Origin: Amphimedon queenslandica
Taxonomy: Eukaryota > Porifera > Demospongiae > Haplosclerida > Niphatidae
Assembly: GCF_000090795.2 (NCBI RefSeq)
Contig: NW_003546481.1
Coordinates: 65,635-121,916, forward strand
Length of the DNA stretch: 56,282 bases
Direction of reading: 5' to 3'
A model generated the notes under the pieces. It was not told the DNA's origin and made no database searches. It was given only the letters and a program-made list of their open reading frames with translations. This document shows, piece after piece, positions 22,901 to 33,873 of this stretch. The stretch's first letter is position 1, and every line of letters starts with the position of its first letter. The translations under genes were made by a program, and so were the position numbers.

Positions 22901-24050
22901 GAATTTTTCTGAAACGAAAAATTCTTGTACGAAAAAAGGCAAACTACGGTATTTTGATAAAGTGTGCTGTGATTGTTGTAGTAGTTTGCCTAATAAACAT
23001 GGAATAATATTATAATGATTGTATCGAAAGAAAACCCTGTTGCAACACTCTGCCAATAATTTATTTATTCTGGTCTGTTTAATGATTGAAATTCTTTTCT
23101 GGTGTGCTATAAAATAAACTGCAACTGCTGGTCGGTTTTATTAATTAACTGTGATTGTGATGATTGGCGAAAAGCATTTGCTATTCTTTGGTCACCATAC
23201 CATAATTATGTACATGAAATGTGCTCAAAAATCTAAAAATTCACAGTTGGTCAAACACTTATATTTTTTTGAATCACATACACATATTCTTCTTTAAACC
23301 TCTCACCCTCCAATTTCACCGTTAAAAGCATTGCGATACTAAATGATGAAACTCTGTGAAAATTTTTTATACTTAACTGTTTTGAATTTTAAGCTGATAG
23401 CTTTATCTTTTTAGCTTCAGAAAGTTTACCATTTCATGTATGTACTGTATATTTAATTCACAAGTATTGTACATTTGTATGTGGCTATTAGTATACTTTT
23501 GCATAAAACAAAGGCAGTAATAAGATTTGTTATTAGAATTGATCGAGCTACCATATAGAAGGAAATTTCTGTGGTAGTTAAATTTGGCAAATTTGACATT
23601 TTCATAGCTATCCACCAAAATAAAAATCCACCATTTTGAGCCAGAATGTGCATGCTCAATGGCACATGGCCACAAATTCACCAAATTAAAATTCACCGAT
23701 CACCAAAATTTAGCAATTCACCAAATTTAACTCTCCAAATTTTTCTGCTATACAGTATTTGAGTATAGTCAAGGGTACATTTTGCCACTTCATTATGTCT
23801 ACTATATATGCATCTCCTGAACTTTTTCGCCAGCCAATGATTAAGTGTTGTTGTGTTATCTCACAAGGTACTAGTTTTTGAAGATGCTCCTAATGGTGTG
23901 GTCGGTGCAAAGGCAGCAGGAATGAATGTCGTCATGGTCCCAGATAAAATGATTGATCCTGAACTCACAAAAGAAGCTGACGTTGTTTTAGAGTCACTGA
24001 CGTCCATTCGATTGGAGGATTGGGGTCTACCAGCTATTAGTTTTGATTGA
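19202..24050 (+). CDS. PUDP: Pseudouridine-5'-phosphatase-like HAD hydrolase
   Basis: A HAD-superfamily phosphatase that in mammals dephosphorylates pseudouridine 5'-phosphate. Five exons: 19202-19253, 19305-19360, 19969-20137, 21860-22092, 23868-24050; 693 nt, 230 residues (human about 228). Recognisable motifs: GLLLDTES after motif I, AMGRPRLEAAQ, HAD motif II LALATSS near 109-114, motif III Lys in NGKPSPDIF near 148, and motif IV VFEDAPNG near 173-180. Oddity: in the ATG frame the nucleophile motif DxDG is not read (residues run SFLIWIYGLLLD). The bases for FDLD are present in another frame, as if two small offsetting indels flank them. Exon 3 also carries an extra MYM from a TACATGTACATG tract. 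As written the enzyme would lack its catalytic aspartate. Confidence 0.9.
19515..19856. repeat. Fold-back element in PUDP intron 2
   Basis: TAGAGGTCTTGCATGGATGT at the left pairs with ACATCCATGCAAGAGCTCTA at the right. Inner arms GGCAAGAATGTACATGGAGG and CCTCCATTTGCATGTACATT also pair. Roughly 340 bp. Confidence 0.7.
19857..19962. repeat. ATT triplet microsatellite at a splice acceptor
   Basis: An interrupted (ATT)n tract runs almost to the PUDP exon 3 acceptor (TTGTTTAG at 19961-19968), so it replaces an ordinary polypyrimidine tract. Confidence 0.85.
20200..21345 (+). repeat. Array of a ~178-bp satellite-like unit in PUDP intron 3
   Basis: TGATACATATTGATGTCCTTATG recurs (shortened here as ATTGATGTCCTTATG) at about 20237, 20756, 20934, 21112 and 21288. 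The last four are spaced close to 178 bp. Each unit then carries GTAGAAAGTTTGAGCTGATT, TCAAGTTACAGCCATTTTAA, CCCAAGGCTA and CCAAAAAATGGCTCC. The first copy is more diverged. Diverged copies occur elsewhere in the window on both strands. Confidence 0.85.
22185..22386 (+). repeat. 205-bp fold-back family, copy 1
   Basis: Left TIR AGGAAATTTTGGAGGGAGTT, right end CTCCAAAAATTCCCACTATA. The core contains GCCATTGAGCATGTGTATAA and GGCTCAAAATGG. Sister copies are at 23549, 31678 and 54699. Confidence 0.75.
22403..22951. mobile_element. TIR element in PUDP intron 4
   Basis: TACCGTAATTTGCCTTTTTT at the left matches TACCGTAGTTTGCCTTTTTT read inward from the right. Subterminal CGAAAATATTT blocks occur in both arms. 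The roughly 300-bp centre (22530-22830) is unlike the surrounding MITEs and has no long ORF. A non-autonomous DNA transposon is likely. Confidence 0.7.
23549..23758 (-). repeat. 205-bp fold-back family, copy 2
   Basis: Same core as the copy at 22185 but inverted (CCACCATTTTGAGCCAGAAT, GCATGCTCAATGGCACATGG). Left end ACCATATAGAAGGAAATTT and right end TTTTTCTGCTATACAGTAT. Confidence 0.75.
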
Positions 24051-24293
24051 TTAGTATTTTTTTTCGCTAATAATAATAACAATTTTTAATTATTTTATTT
24101 GAATTTTAATTTAGTAGAGGAATCTGGTAATAGTCTATAGCGCAGTTTATTATTGTGTACTTTGGCAGCCAAAACTATTGTTCTTTGGCTTGGAGCAGTT
24201 CGTCTAAAATTAATGGCATTNNNNNNNNNNNNNNNNNNNNAGTAGCTGTTCACTATATTTAAAATTAATAGCATTTCTCTTACTTTCATCTAG
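24051..24293. other. Short spacer with assembly gap
   Basis: Between the PUDP stop and the first readable exon of the next gene. It includes the 20-N gap at 24221-24240. The repeated words AAAATTAATGGCATT and AAAATTAATAGCATT on either side of the gap suggest a duplicated or mis-joined edge. Confidence 0.6.
24221..24240. other. Assembly gap (20 N)
   Basis: Twenty unknown bases. The true gap length is not given by the sequence. The missing 5' exons of the following ankyrin gene may lie here. Confidence 0.99.
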
Positions 24294-27200
24294 TTTCATA
24301 CATTCTGAAGCACCACAGCTCCACCATATCTAAGGAAGACATAAATGTGGCTTTCTTGCAAGTAATGTAGATCTATGATTTTGTGCATGCTTGTGAATTA
24401 GAAATCTGTCTTCACTTTTTTGAGCTTTACAGTGCACTATAAAAAATGAAGAGCTTGTGAAATGACAAACAAAACAGTTGATTATAAACCTAAAATACTA
24501 AAATAAATTTAATGCAGGTGGCTTTAGAATTCCTTCATGTTATTTCCTCCTCTCCTCCAGGCATGCATTAATGGTCATGAAGATATTGCAAGGCTGCTAC
24601 TAGAGCATGGTGCATCTGTTGATTATCGAGACACTGACAATTGGACGGCAGCTCATTTTGCATCGGCACACAGTCACAGTTCAATCCTTCATCTTCTCTT
24701 TGAAGTGAGTGACATCAAAAAATCTCAGCTGCCAGAAAATGATTTACTTTGTACAGTAGTATTATTAATTTTATTATGTGTTCTGTAGTATGGGGCAGAC
24801 GTCACACTACTTGACACTGATGGTAACTTCGCTTTGGATTATTCAGTGAATGCAACAGTGAGGAATATCATTGAAGAAGAGATGGCACAATCAGGTTCAG
24901 TGTACATATAAGTCATATCTTAATCACTCTCCTTTACCTGAAGGTGTTTATACAGAGGACCTTCCCTCTTTACGTATGAGGCAACTTAAAGCAATGACTG
25001 CAGCAGTTCGGAATGCATTATTGAAAGGGAAAGATCTGACCTTACCTAATAGGAATGGAGTGACCCCAGTAAGCAAGCACATAGACATACATGTACATGT
25101 AGTCTGGTAGCATACACATTTACTACTGGACTATACTACAGTGTAACATGATAACTTGGCTCAGAGCATAGAGATACTATGCTTACAGTGAATTAGTCAG
25201 CAATGATTAATGATTAAAGTACATGAGAGACTAAGAATTACTACCGGTAACATTTCACTAATTCTGTTATCTACTATTTAAGTATCGTATTAGTTCAAGT
25301 ATTATCATAGTCTACTTCTCCTTTCCTCATATGCCAATTATTGTATATTTAGTAGCGGATCTTCTCTACATAAAATATACTTAAAGACATAAGCACACCT
25401 TGTACTGTTGCACGCTAGTACACATGTACACTCAATCGTAATAATGTATATAATACCACACATAATTTCTAATTGTATTTTAGTTGCACACAGCTGCTGC
25501 TTATGGATATCATGAAGTAGTGCAGTTATTGGTTGAGTCTGGCTCTATTCCTCTCTCTATACTGGATGAGTCTGGGTGCACTCCTCTCTACCTGGCAATG
25601 AAATACAAGCAGGTATTGATTGGTTAAATCACTATTCTCAAGTGTAACATACTACACATCAACACTCTCGATAGTTGTTTAAGAACATGAGCTTTGAAAT
25701 AAAACTTGTTCTGTAAATTAAGCGTGTACTTAATAAAATGTTCATGTACTCAGCCAGGCTGTGTTTATGCACACCAGTAAAACGGAAGTAGCTCATTTGT
25801 GCCGCCTGTTTTATGCTTCTGTTTACACGGTAACAAGGAAAACTTGATAAGATTTTGTAGCGACAAAAACAGGCTCGAAGTCTGTATCGTTGTACAAACT
25901 TTTGCGTTGCTGTGTAAACCCAGCTTAAAGATCTGTCTCTGCCTTTAGACATTTAGAAAACATTGTATAATTGCCTTATCATCACAATCTCTACTTTATC
26001 TATCTATATTTCTATTCCTGTAGACTCAAATTGCCAAGTATTTACTTGATAGTGGTGCCAAGATGGAAGAAGGTATAACCGTTACTACATCCTTCCTTAT
26101 CTTATCTATTGTTTTCTCTTTTTTTTGTAGCTTCTTCTAGTGAATTCAAACTAAGCTTTGAAAGACCAACCGAGGAACAATCTCCTTTGCCATCCAACCA
26201 ATGGTAGGATATAGATATTGATGTACATGTACATGTTTAATACATGTATGTGCATGTTATTGTAATAATGTGATTTAAAGAGTTTATATACATGTATGCA
26301 ACATATATATGCATCACTATCCACAGTATCAAATGCAACATTTAATATTTTCAATTTCTCTGAATTTTTATTATCCTAGTATAGCATAGCCACTTTATTG
26401 TATAAGAAATAGCATTTTTTTAAATGAGAGAAGTGAGTAATAATAGTTATTATAAGAGGATCAGTGATCCACACAATAGCATTATTACATGTAGTAAGTA
26501 TGTTGTACTTGTATAATCTCTTCATGTTTGTATCTGAGCAGCGTACATGTACATGTAGATTAGCAGCGTATGAGTACAATGTACATGTAAGTGATTTAGG
26601 GTATTTTGTCATTTTGTGTATATTTGAGACCCTAAGTAAAACACAATAAGTGTCAAATCATTCAAAATCAATGGAATGCTGCAAAGCTAGTGTAAAAGAT
26701 CAACACCCAAAGTGTGCAGTTATAGTGATTGAATGTTACTGGGACTGTAAATTTCAGCATTTGTAAATGTAACTAGTAGCTCCTTCTGAGCATGTGAATG
26801 AATAATCAATCATGTCATGAACATCACGTGCATATAGATTTCATTATCAATATTCTTCATTTTCCACTCTCTCTCTCTCTCTCCCTCCCCCCTCTCTCTC
26901 CCCCCTCTTTCTCCCCCCCTCTCTCTCCCCCCTCTCTCTCCCTCCCCCTCTCTCTCTCCTCGTCCCTTTCTCTCCTCATTGTAGGAAACTCAAGAGAGCA
27001 TCAGCTGATGATGCCATGAGGGAGAAGCATTTCCTATCCCGATACATTGGAGTGGTACAGGACAGCTCCAGAGGAGAGGGCACACTGTTAGATGATGATG
27101 CTGACGTTCCATTCAGTGAAATACTCACTGGAAGCAGTGACTCAATAACTCGCTCATACATTCCATCGACAATAGACAACGAGGAAGAGGGACTGAGGGA

Positions 27201-28374
27201 GGATGAAGGAGATAATTACCTAGAGGACAGCATCAGTGAGAGGGTTGAAGAGTTGCAAGTAAAGGCACCAACTCCTCTACAAGCCATTCCAGAAATGATC
27301 TACGATACTTGTCCTAAACTGGCCACACCTACTAAAGCTACGCCTCCTTTGGTGGTTGAAGATATGTATGATGTTGCAGTCATGCCTTCGAAACCAAAAA
27401 GCAAAAGTATCTATGATGACGATTTCACACTCTCCGGTTTCCACGGCAACAGCGGACGTGTCACACCAAATAACGAAATTTATAATTTGGAGGCAGATAA
27501 TGTAGATAGTCCAAGCCACACCCCTTTGATGAAACAGCTGGTTCCAAGCAAAGATCAGGACCACTCCCCCAGGCCTACTTCTCCTTCTCCTTACGAGACG
27601 TTTGTCAGTATCCATTCCAATAAAATGACCACGCCCAGTCCAACCACACCCACATCAGCCCCGCCCATTCCAATAAGAAGAGTAAAAGATAAAAAGAATT
27701 CTGAGCCAATCATAGCTCGCAAACAAACCGAGTCAAAGAAACAGCGTAGCATCAGTGTCGATAACTCCATTAGTGCTGTGGGGGCATGGCTGCAAAACTT
27801 CCATAAAAAGAGCACGCCCGTTGCACCTCTTGTACTTCCAAACTTTAAAAAACCAGCCCCTAAGTCCCCGGTTTTACCACCTCGCCGTATGGAGCTAGGA
27901 CAACTCAGCCCCGCCCACACTCAAGTTAATCAAACGCCTGTCCACTCACCAGTCCATTCTACCAGTAGCTCCCCGATTCATTTATCCGTTCAACCACGGG
28001 CCCGTCCGTCGTCCTTATCTCCCGTACCGCTATCACCTAATTACGATGCAGACCCGCCTCCATCCTACGCCACCGTGCTTCATTGCCCCGAGCAGTTTTC
28101 AATACCTGGTAGAGTAGAATCTCCTTCTCCTCCTCCTGTTCCCCCTCATCCCAGCCACTGGTTAGTCCGTCCTCAGATTCGTCAGCGCTCCGAGCCTAAT
28201 AATATCGGTTTTCGTAAGTCGAATTTGCGTAAGATTTCTTCCGGTCCTCTTGATGATAGGAGCCTTGCTTTGTTCAGTAGTGGGTCAGACTCTGCTATTA
28301 TTAATGAGACGACTGATGGGGAGGTTGTTAGGAAAGTAATCAAACCGTACACGTTTAGAACCAGGTTTCAGTAA
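24294..28374 (+). CDS. Ankyrin/proline-rich protein, PPP1R16/MYPT-like (5' incomplete)
   Basis: Exons: 24294-24361 (tentative), 24561-24704, 24789-24894, 24944-25068, 25484-25612, 26024-26072, 26131-26203, 26985-28374. From 24561 on they give 672 in-phase codons. The N-terminal half holds about five ankyrin repeats in the arrangement of myosin-phosphatase targeting proteins: QACINGHEDIARLLLEHGA, the interrupted pair with YGADVTLLDTDGN, then a linker and THTAAAYGY-type repeats. PPP1R16/MYPT proteins bring protein phosphatase 1 to substrates through a KVxF motif before the ankyrins; that part is missing here, next to the gap. The last exon is a long Ser/Pro-rich tail with acidic patches, many PxxP runs and a PPSYATV motif resembling a WW-domain ligand. 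No CaaX box: it ends RTRFQ. An unrelated ankyrin scaffold remains possible. Confidence 0.75.
26872..26980 (+). repeat. Long CT-rich tract before the last exon
   Basis: About 110 bases are almost wholly pyrimidine (CTCTCTCC / CCCCCTCTCTCT blocks), directly upstream of the acceptor TCATTGTAG at 26976-26984. It serves as an oversized polypyrimidine tract. Confidence 0.85.
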
Positions 28375-29135
28375 CAGTTCCACTATCTACAATCATAACT
28401 GCTTCACTTCTTCATTCAAATCGTCATTCCTGTTAGTTCATCCGTTCTTTTTCAATCCTTTACTTGTCACAAGTTTGTATAATAAAAAGGTCAATAACAG
28501 ATTGTTTTTTCTCCTTGTTTTTTTTTCTCCCACTTTTATTTAACGTTATTTTTTGAGTCATTGTTTTTCCTCAATATTAATTATCTTAGCCTTTACTTTT
28601 CACAAGTTTGTGTAAATAACATTGCATTATTTTTCTCCTCCTATTTAAATGTTTACAAAAGTATATTTTAAATGTTTTTTTTTCAAAAAAAGGACAAAAT
28701 GTTAACAAAAACAAAAACAATAGTATCATTCATATGATGGGGGTGGGGTAGTTCGGAAAGTAGTTAAACCGTACACATTTTTAGAACAAGGTTTCAGTAA
28801 AAATCAGCTACGTACAATCGTAACCACTTAACTTTCATTCAAGTCATCATCCTGTCAGTTCATTTCTCTTCACTCTTAATCCTCGTCACAAGTTTGTATA
28901 ATACGAAGTCAATAAAAATGTTTTTTTTCCTCCCACTTTTATTTGACAATAATGAATCATTGTTTTTCCTCAGTTATCCTTTAATTGTCACAAGTTTGTA
29001 TAATGAGACATAAAAATAACAATAATTATTCTGCTCCTCTAGCTATTTTATTTAAATGTTCACATTATAAAATTAAAAATAATATTTCCTGCAAAAAACA
29101 AAATACTGTTAACAAAAAACAAATAGTACAATCTT
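28315..29135 (+). repeat. Tandem duplication of the gene's 3' end, two ~420-bp copies
   Basis: Copy 1 (28315-28737) holds the last about 20 codons and 3' UTR of the ankyrin/proline-rich gene. Copy 2 (28738-29135) repeats it with changes: GTTAGGAAAGTAATCAAACC versus GTTCGGAAAGTAGTTAAACC, then the shared CACAAGTTTGTATAAT. The coding end in copy 2 is frame-broken (TTTTTAGAACAAGG). CACAAGTTTGT also repeats inside each copy. The region is therefore 3' UTR plus a decayed duplicate. Confidence 0.85.
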
Positions 29136-29344
29136 AAAAGGTAGTATAGGTATGAGAGAACAAGTACAGAGAAACATCAAAATTCTTTTGCCAATTCAAT
29201 GTGTGTCATCACTCATTACATAAGTATTGCCATGGTATTGCATAAGAAAATGAATAAAGAAATATTAGAATAACCACATACACAGATGAGTACATATTAC
29301 ATCATACATTACATAGAGTTAGAAGGAACAGTTATCTTTTTGGC

Positions 29345-32300
29345 TTATGCCACTGGTTGCATTGATTGTGTTATTTTATCAGGTTCTATCACCTCATCTT
29401 CAGATGATGTTTCACTACTAGAGCTTTCACTGTACTGGATCATACTCTCACGAACACTGTTTAACCTTTGAGAGAGAGAGAGAGGAGAGAGAGAGGGGGG
29501 AGGGAGAGAGGGGGAGGGAGAGGAAGAGGGAGACAAAAAAGAGGAGAGTGAAAAGGAGAAAGGTACACCTATAATTATAAACAAAGTAATGGGATAAAAG
29601 AAAAGGAATAAGAAGATAAAGAAGAATAGAAGCTAGAAAGAGAGAGTGGACACACATGTGTACCTTTGTCTTGACTTTGATAGCCAGCATTGTTTACAAC
29701 TAGATAAGATTCCAGTTTTAGATATCTTGTAAACACCAGCAAAGACAAACAGGATGGTCAGTACATAATAATAACAACCGTAAATGACAAACTATAGAGG
29801 AAGAGAGAAAAAGTTAATATTTAAGTTAATATCTATTTTAATAGATGTACATGTACAATGCACATGTATCTTATACAAGCCTGGCTACATTGTATATATC
29901 TTAGTATAAGGGTAGGCCCTCCTATACTCTATATAGGGTTGTATATGCACGTAATTCCTTAATCAAATAGGCCAAGGCTTCTAATTGAAACAACTAGGCT
30001 TTAATGTATTTAAGCCTATACTGTATTTCCTTCAATTCTATCTGTGAGTACTATTAATTTCAAAAGCAAGAGCACTGCGGGTACAATACAGGGACGAATA
30101 GCATTCAAGAGCAAAGCCTAATAACTTCAGCTCCAGTTAGCAGCTACCCTAAAAGCTTCTTGAGCTTCCTCTACAGCTAACACGTGGCAATTGTGCAATA
30201 AAACTACTGCACATGCACAACATGCAGTAATAATTCAAGGACGAATATTCATGTATTTCCTGTCAATGACATTTATGATTTATAATGATATTCATTGGGA
30301 TATTGTAAATGGAAAATTTTTCAGGCAGCCATGGTGGAGGTACAATGTATACTATCATTAGCTACAATGGACCGACAGGCTAGTAAAAACTGTCAATTCT
30401 ACATCTCCACATCACTCCAGTGGCTCCAAATAGTTGCACAGCTATGAAAAGAAAGATAAAGGTTGCAATTTTTTACTTTTGAGGCTATAACTGCTTGCTC
30501 TTCATACAAAACGGCAGAAAGTGTATCGAGCTCCATTGGAAACAGTGCAACAATACCTCCACAATGGCGGCCTGAATAAATTTCCAATTATGGCAACCCA
30601 GTGAATATCATTATAAATCATAAACGTCATTCACAGGAAAGATATTAATTATTTTATTGAGCCTTCTTAATGGTGTGGATATGATTCAAGGGTGGATAGA
30701 ATTCGAGGGTGGAAGTATTTCAAGGAAATATAGTACATATCAAAAAAGGCTAAGTAGCTACCCCACAGTTACTCTACTTTTGCGTAGGAAGTTCGTTGCT
30801 CCTTCTCTGCACATGCTTACTGCAACAGTAGCAGGACAGTAGAAGACAGTAGCACGACAGTAGAATGGAGCAAAAAACATCCTAAATGGGCTTCTAGAAG
30901 GGGATAGAGTGGTAATATAAATGAACTTGGAGAGCACAGACAGCCAAAGAAGCATCTACAAGTTCTACTACAGTACATGTGACTGGGTGGGATAGCAGCA
31001 TAACGTAGCAAAGAGTAACAAAGAGTAGCGAAGTAAGAGCGAAGTACCTACGAACTACCTTCAAGGTTCTCTTCTCTACTGTACCCTACTTAGCCTTTTT
31101 TTGATGTGGACTGTACATGTGTGTTCTCTTCTTACCTGTGTCCTCACATACAGTTCTAGCCAGCTATTGACAATAGCAGTCAGCACTGTCTGGAGTACAA
31201 GAGCCACTAACGTGTTGAATCCAAAAATGAGACCATAGCTCTCATAATCAACATTAATTGAAATTTGGGAACTAGAAAATTAAACAGAAAAAATAATAAT
31301 AATAAAATAATTACTAATTATCTTTCCACTACATACATGTACATGTACATTGTACTAAGTTATGAGCATCGTATTTTCATGGGAGATTAAATTTGGAATT
31401 TTGGATGATTACAGAATAATTTTGCCTTTAAAATTACCACAAATCCTTAAATAGAAGCAGGCTTCTATTTCTTGACTTTAACTTATACATGTACAAATGT
31501 AGGCTTCAATTTGAGGGCTCTCCTATACTTGATAAATCAAATAAAGGCTTCAATTTCTTAATGCATGTAGCCCCTGTAGCAACAAAGCTTTCAAATTAAA
31601 ACAGTCTTTTATTTGACAAAGGCCTTTACTAGACTTTAATATAGTATCTCCATTAAACTTAATTTCAAATAGGTACTGTATAACAGGAAATTTTGGATGG
31701 AGTAAAATTTGACGAATTGCTATATTTTGGTGATTGATAGATTTAATTTGGCGAATTTGTGGCCACATGCCATTGAGCATACGCATAATTGCTGAAAATG
31801 GCAGATTTTTATTTTGGTAAATGGCTATCAAAATCCCAATTCACCAAATTTAATCCCCTCCAAAATTTCCCGCTGTACGGTATTAAAAAATTTCTAATGT
31901 GTTTTATATGAGGCTCACCTTGCTATTGTTATCACAAAAGCAAATGTAGATCTGTAAATGACATGACAGGCATAAGCAACATAGACAATATGAGAATAAG
32001 AAGAGATGAATAGCACCACAGTAGCAAGGAGTGAGAGACTCCCCATTGTTATTTCTCCCCAGACAGGCCAGTTCACTTTCAGTAATGAAGCAAGCACTGC
32101 AGTCAGTGCTGCAAAGAGATCAGTAGTACCTTCCACTAGCCCATTCAACTGGTATCTCTTATGAACAGCATCTGTAGTAATAATAATAGGAAAAAGGGCA
32201 TGTTAGAGGGTATTGTGAACTACATACATGTACATGTACATGTATGCTACATGCATCCAACATTTCATTGGCTTAATGTGGTAAGAAGGGTAGTTACTTA

Positions 32301-33722
32301 CATGTATGTACATGTACATATGAGGGGCTTCAACCCAGTAATAATAATCAAATCAAACTATAAGTAATGGGTATAATATCATAATGTTTGCACTGATGTA
32401 CACATGTACATGTATATTCCCCTAAGTTGGTAATTCTCCTCCATTTAAAAAATGTTAATTTATATCTATAGTCTAATCTTTGGCTGATGGGTTTTAAACT
32501 TTCACATATCAGTACAGGTATTGCATCAGAATATAACCAGATGTTTGTTATGATGGTCAGTCCCAGCATTACATCAATTTTTAATCAAAAGTGTAGGCAA
32601 CTTTTCATGCATGCTATTCGTTCAAATAGAACCAAATTCTATACAAAACACCAATATTGTAAAGCCCTTAAACCTTGCTTTCCTGAATATAAAGTATACC
32701 AAAACTTGCCACAAAAAAGTAATGCTCTCAAATATTTCACTTTCTAAAGGGAATTAATTCTATCAATTGACATACGACATAAACAATTTCAAGATTCCTG
32801 GAAGTAATGAGTAATAGAAATACTAACCTTCATCTCCATTCTCTTCGTTGATGTGTTTCCAAAGCGACTGTACATAGTTTCCAACCTGGAGCATTCCGCA
32901 CATACCAAATGCCCACCACAGAGACCATCTCAAGAGAGTCGGTTTCGTATAAAACTTTCTAAAGTCCTTCCACTTGTAGAGCCAGCCTTTCAATATCGAC
33001 GGAGGTGCTTCTGGAGGTGAAACCTCTTCTAATTCGGTTGAGAAGTTGACGTAGAGATTTCTAGGAGGTTTTTGACAAGGGGCTTTGAAATACCATGGTA
33101 AAAGTACAGCAAAAACAGCAGCGACGCAGACGCTTGCAAATGAAAAGTAATTGAGTCCATAAAAATCTAAAAGACCATTGGAGTAAGCGATTTGACCAGC
33201 AAAAGCTCCAAAAGATCGACCAAACAAGACAGCAGCTCGTACTGGGCCAGTGATCCTCTCATAATACTCAAACGGAACAGCTGAATAAATATAAGAAAAA
33301 TAACCAACTTCAGTTGCTGTAGCTATCCCATATGCCACCTGCATCATCTGCTGAGAGAATACAGATGTACCCCATATTAGGAGAAGTCTCGTTGTAATGT
33401 AAGAAAGTGTTTCTATTATTATTATTGGGTTGTAGCGAATGAGATCGGTGAGAAGGAACACAAATATGGCTGATATGAGGTAGGAGTAGGTCCAGACTGG
33501 GTATATGAGATCATTTACTTGGTGAGAACTAAAGTTCTTGCCTTCATCCTCGCTCCTGAGGTACGGCGTTAGGAAAGCTTCCGATGGTTTGAATTCTTTG
33601 AAAAACCCGTACAGGAGTAGACAAATGGTCGAGTAGATCCAGAGACGAGGGGGAGAAGGACACAGCCCGCCACAGAAAGGCTGCTGGCGAGACGTGGAAG
33701 GAGTAGAGGAAGAAGACGGCAT
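29345..33722 (-). CDS. SLC19 family vitamin transporter
   Basis: A plasma-membrane carrier of the SLC19 family (thiamine or reduced folate; substrate cannot be told from sequence). Five exons: 32828-33722, 31919-32171, 31136-31271, 29664-29791, 29345-29465; 1533 nt, 510 residues, the usual size. Family features: FKEFKPSEAFLTPYL near the first helix, then hydrophobic helices; EVGYFSYIYSAV, and RAAVLFGRSFGAFAGQ, typical of SLC19; and WSLWWAFGMCGMLQVGNYVQ in the second half. The last exon is a hydrophilic Ser/Glu tail (SESSSSETSSEDE) that would be cytoplasmic. The start is the first Met and lies 151 bp from the divergent COMMD2 start. Confidence 0.93.
29466..29535. repeat. GA-rich tract next to the SLC19 last-exon acceptor
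   Basis: (GAGA)n on the plus strand, thus a 70-base CT tract on the gene strand directly before the acceptor of exon 29345-29465. It resembles the tract before the last exon of the neighbouring ankyrin gene. Confidence 0.85.
30252..30643. repeat. Large fold-back element in an SLC19 intron
   Basis: Left arm ATTTATGATTTATAATGATA with CAGGCAGCCATGGTGGAGGT; right arm ACCTCCACAATGGCGGCCTG with TATCATTATAAATCATAAAC. The arms are each about 100 bp around a 200-bp centre. Confidence 0.75.
30735..31111. repeat. TIR element in an SLC19 intron
   Basis: ACATATCAAAAAAGGCTAAG at the left is mirrored by CTTAGCCTTTTTTTGATGTG at the right. The interior has short direct repeats of GTAGCACGACAGTAG and AGTAGCGAAGT. 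Confidence 0.7.
31678..31883 (+). repeat. 205-bp fold-back family, copy 3
   Basis: Left CAGGAAATTTTGGATGGAGT and right CTCCAAAATTTCCCGCTGTA. The core GCCATTGAGCATACGCATAA matches copy 1 in the same orientation. Confidence 0.8.
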
Positions 33723-33873
33723 ACTTGTTGTTGACTTGTTCTCTTTCCCGTGCTCTGCATGAGCTTTTACAAGCCACGTTGCATTATTTCAATGCCCCGC
33801 CTACCTACTACCCACAGTAGTAGGTGTGGCTGCCTGCAGATTTTGATATCTTCTCTTTAAAGACAAAATAATC
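33723..33873. promoter_or_regulatory. Divergent promoter region, SLC19/COMMD2
   Basis: 151 bp separates the SLC19 and COMMD2 start codons. It contains a palindrome-like GCCTACCTACTACC...GTAGTAGGTGTGGC. No TATA box is evident. A shared bidirectional promoter is the simplest reading. Confidence 0.55.
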
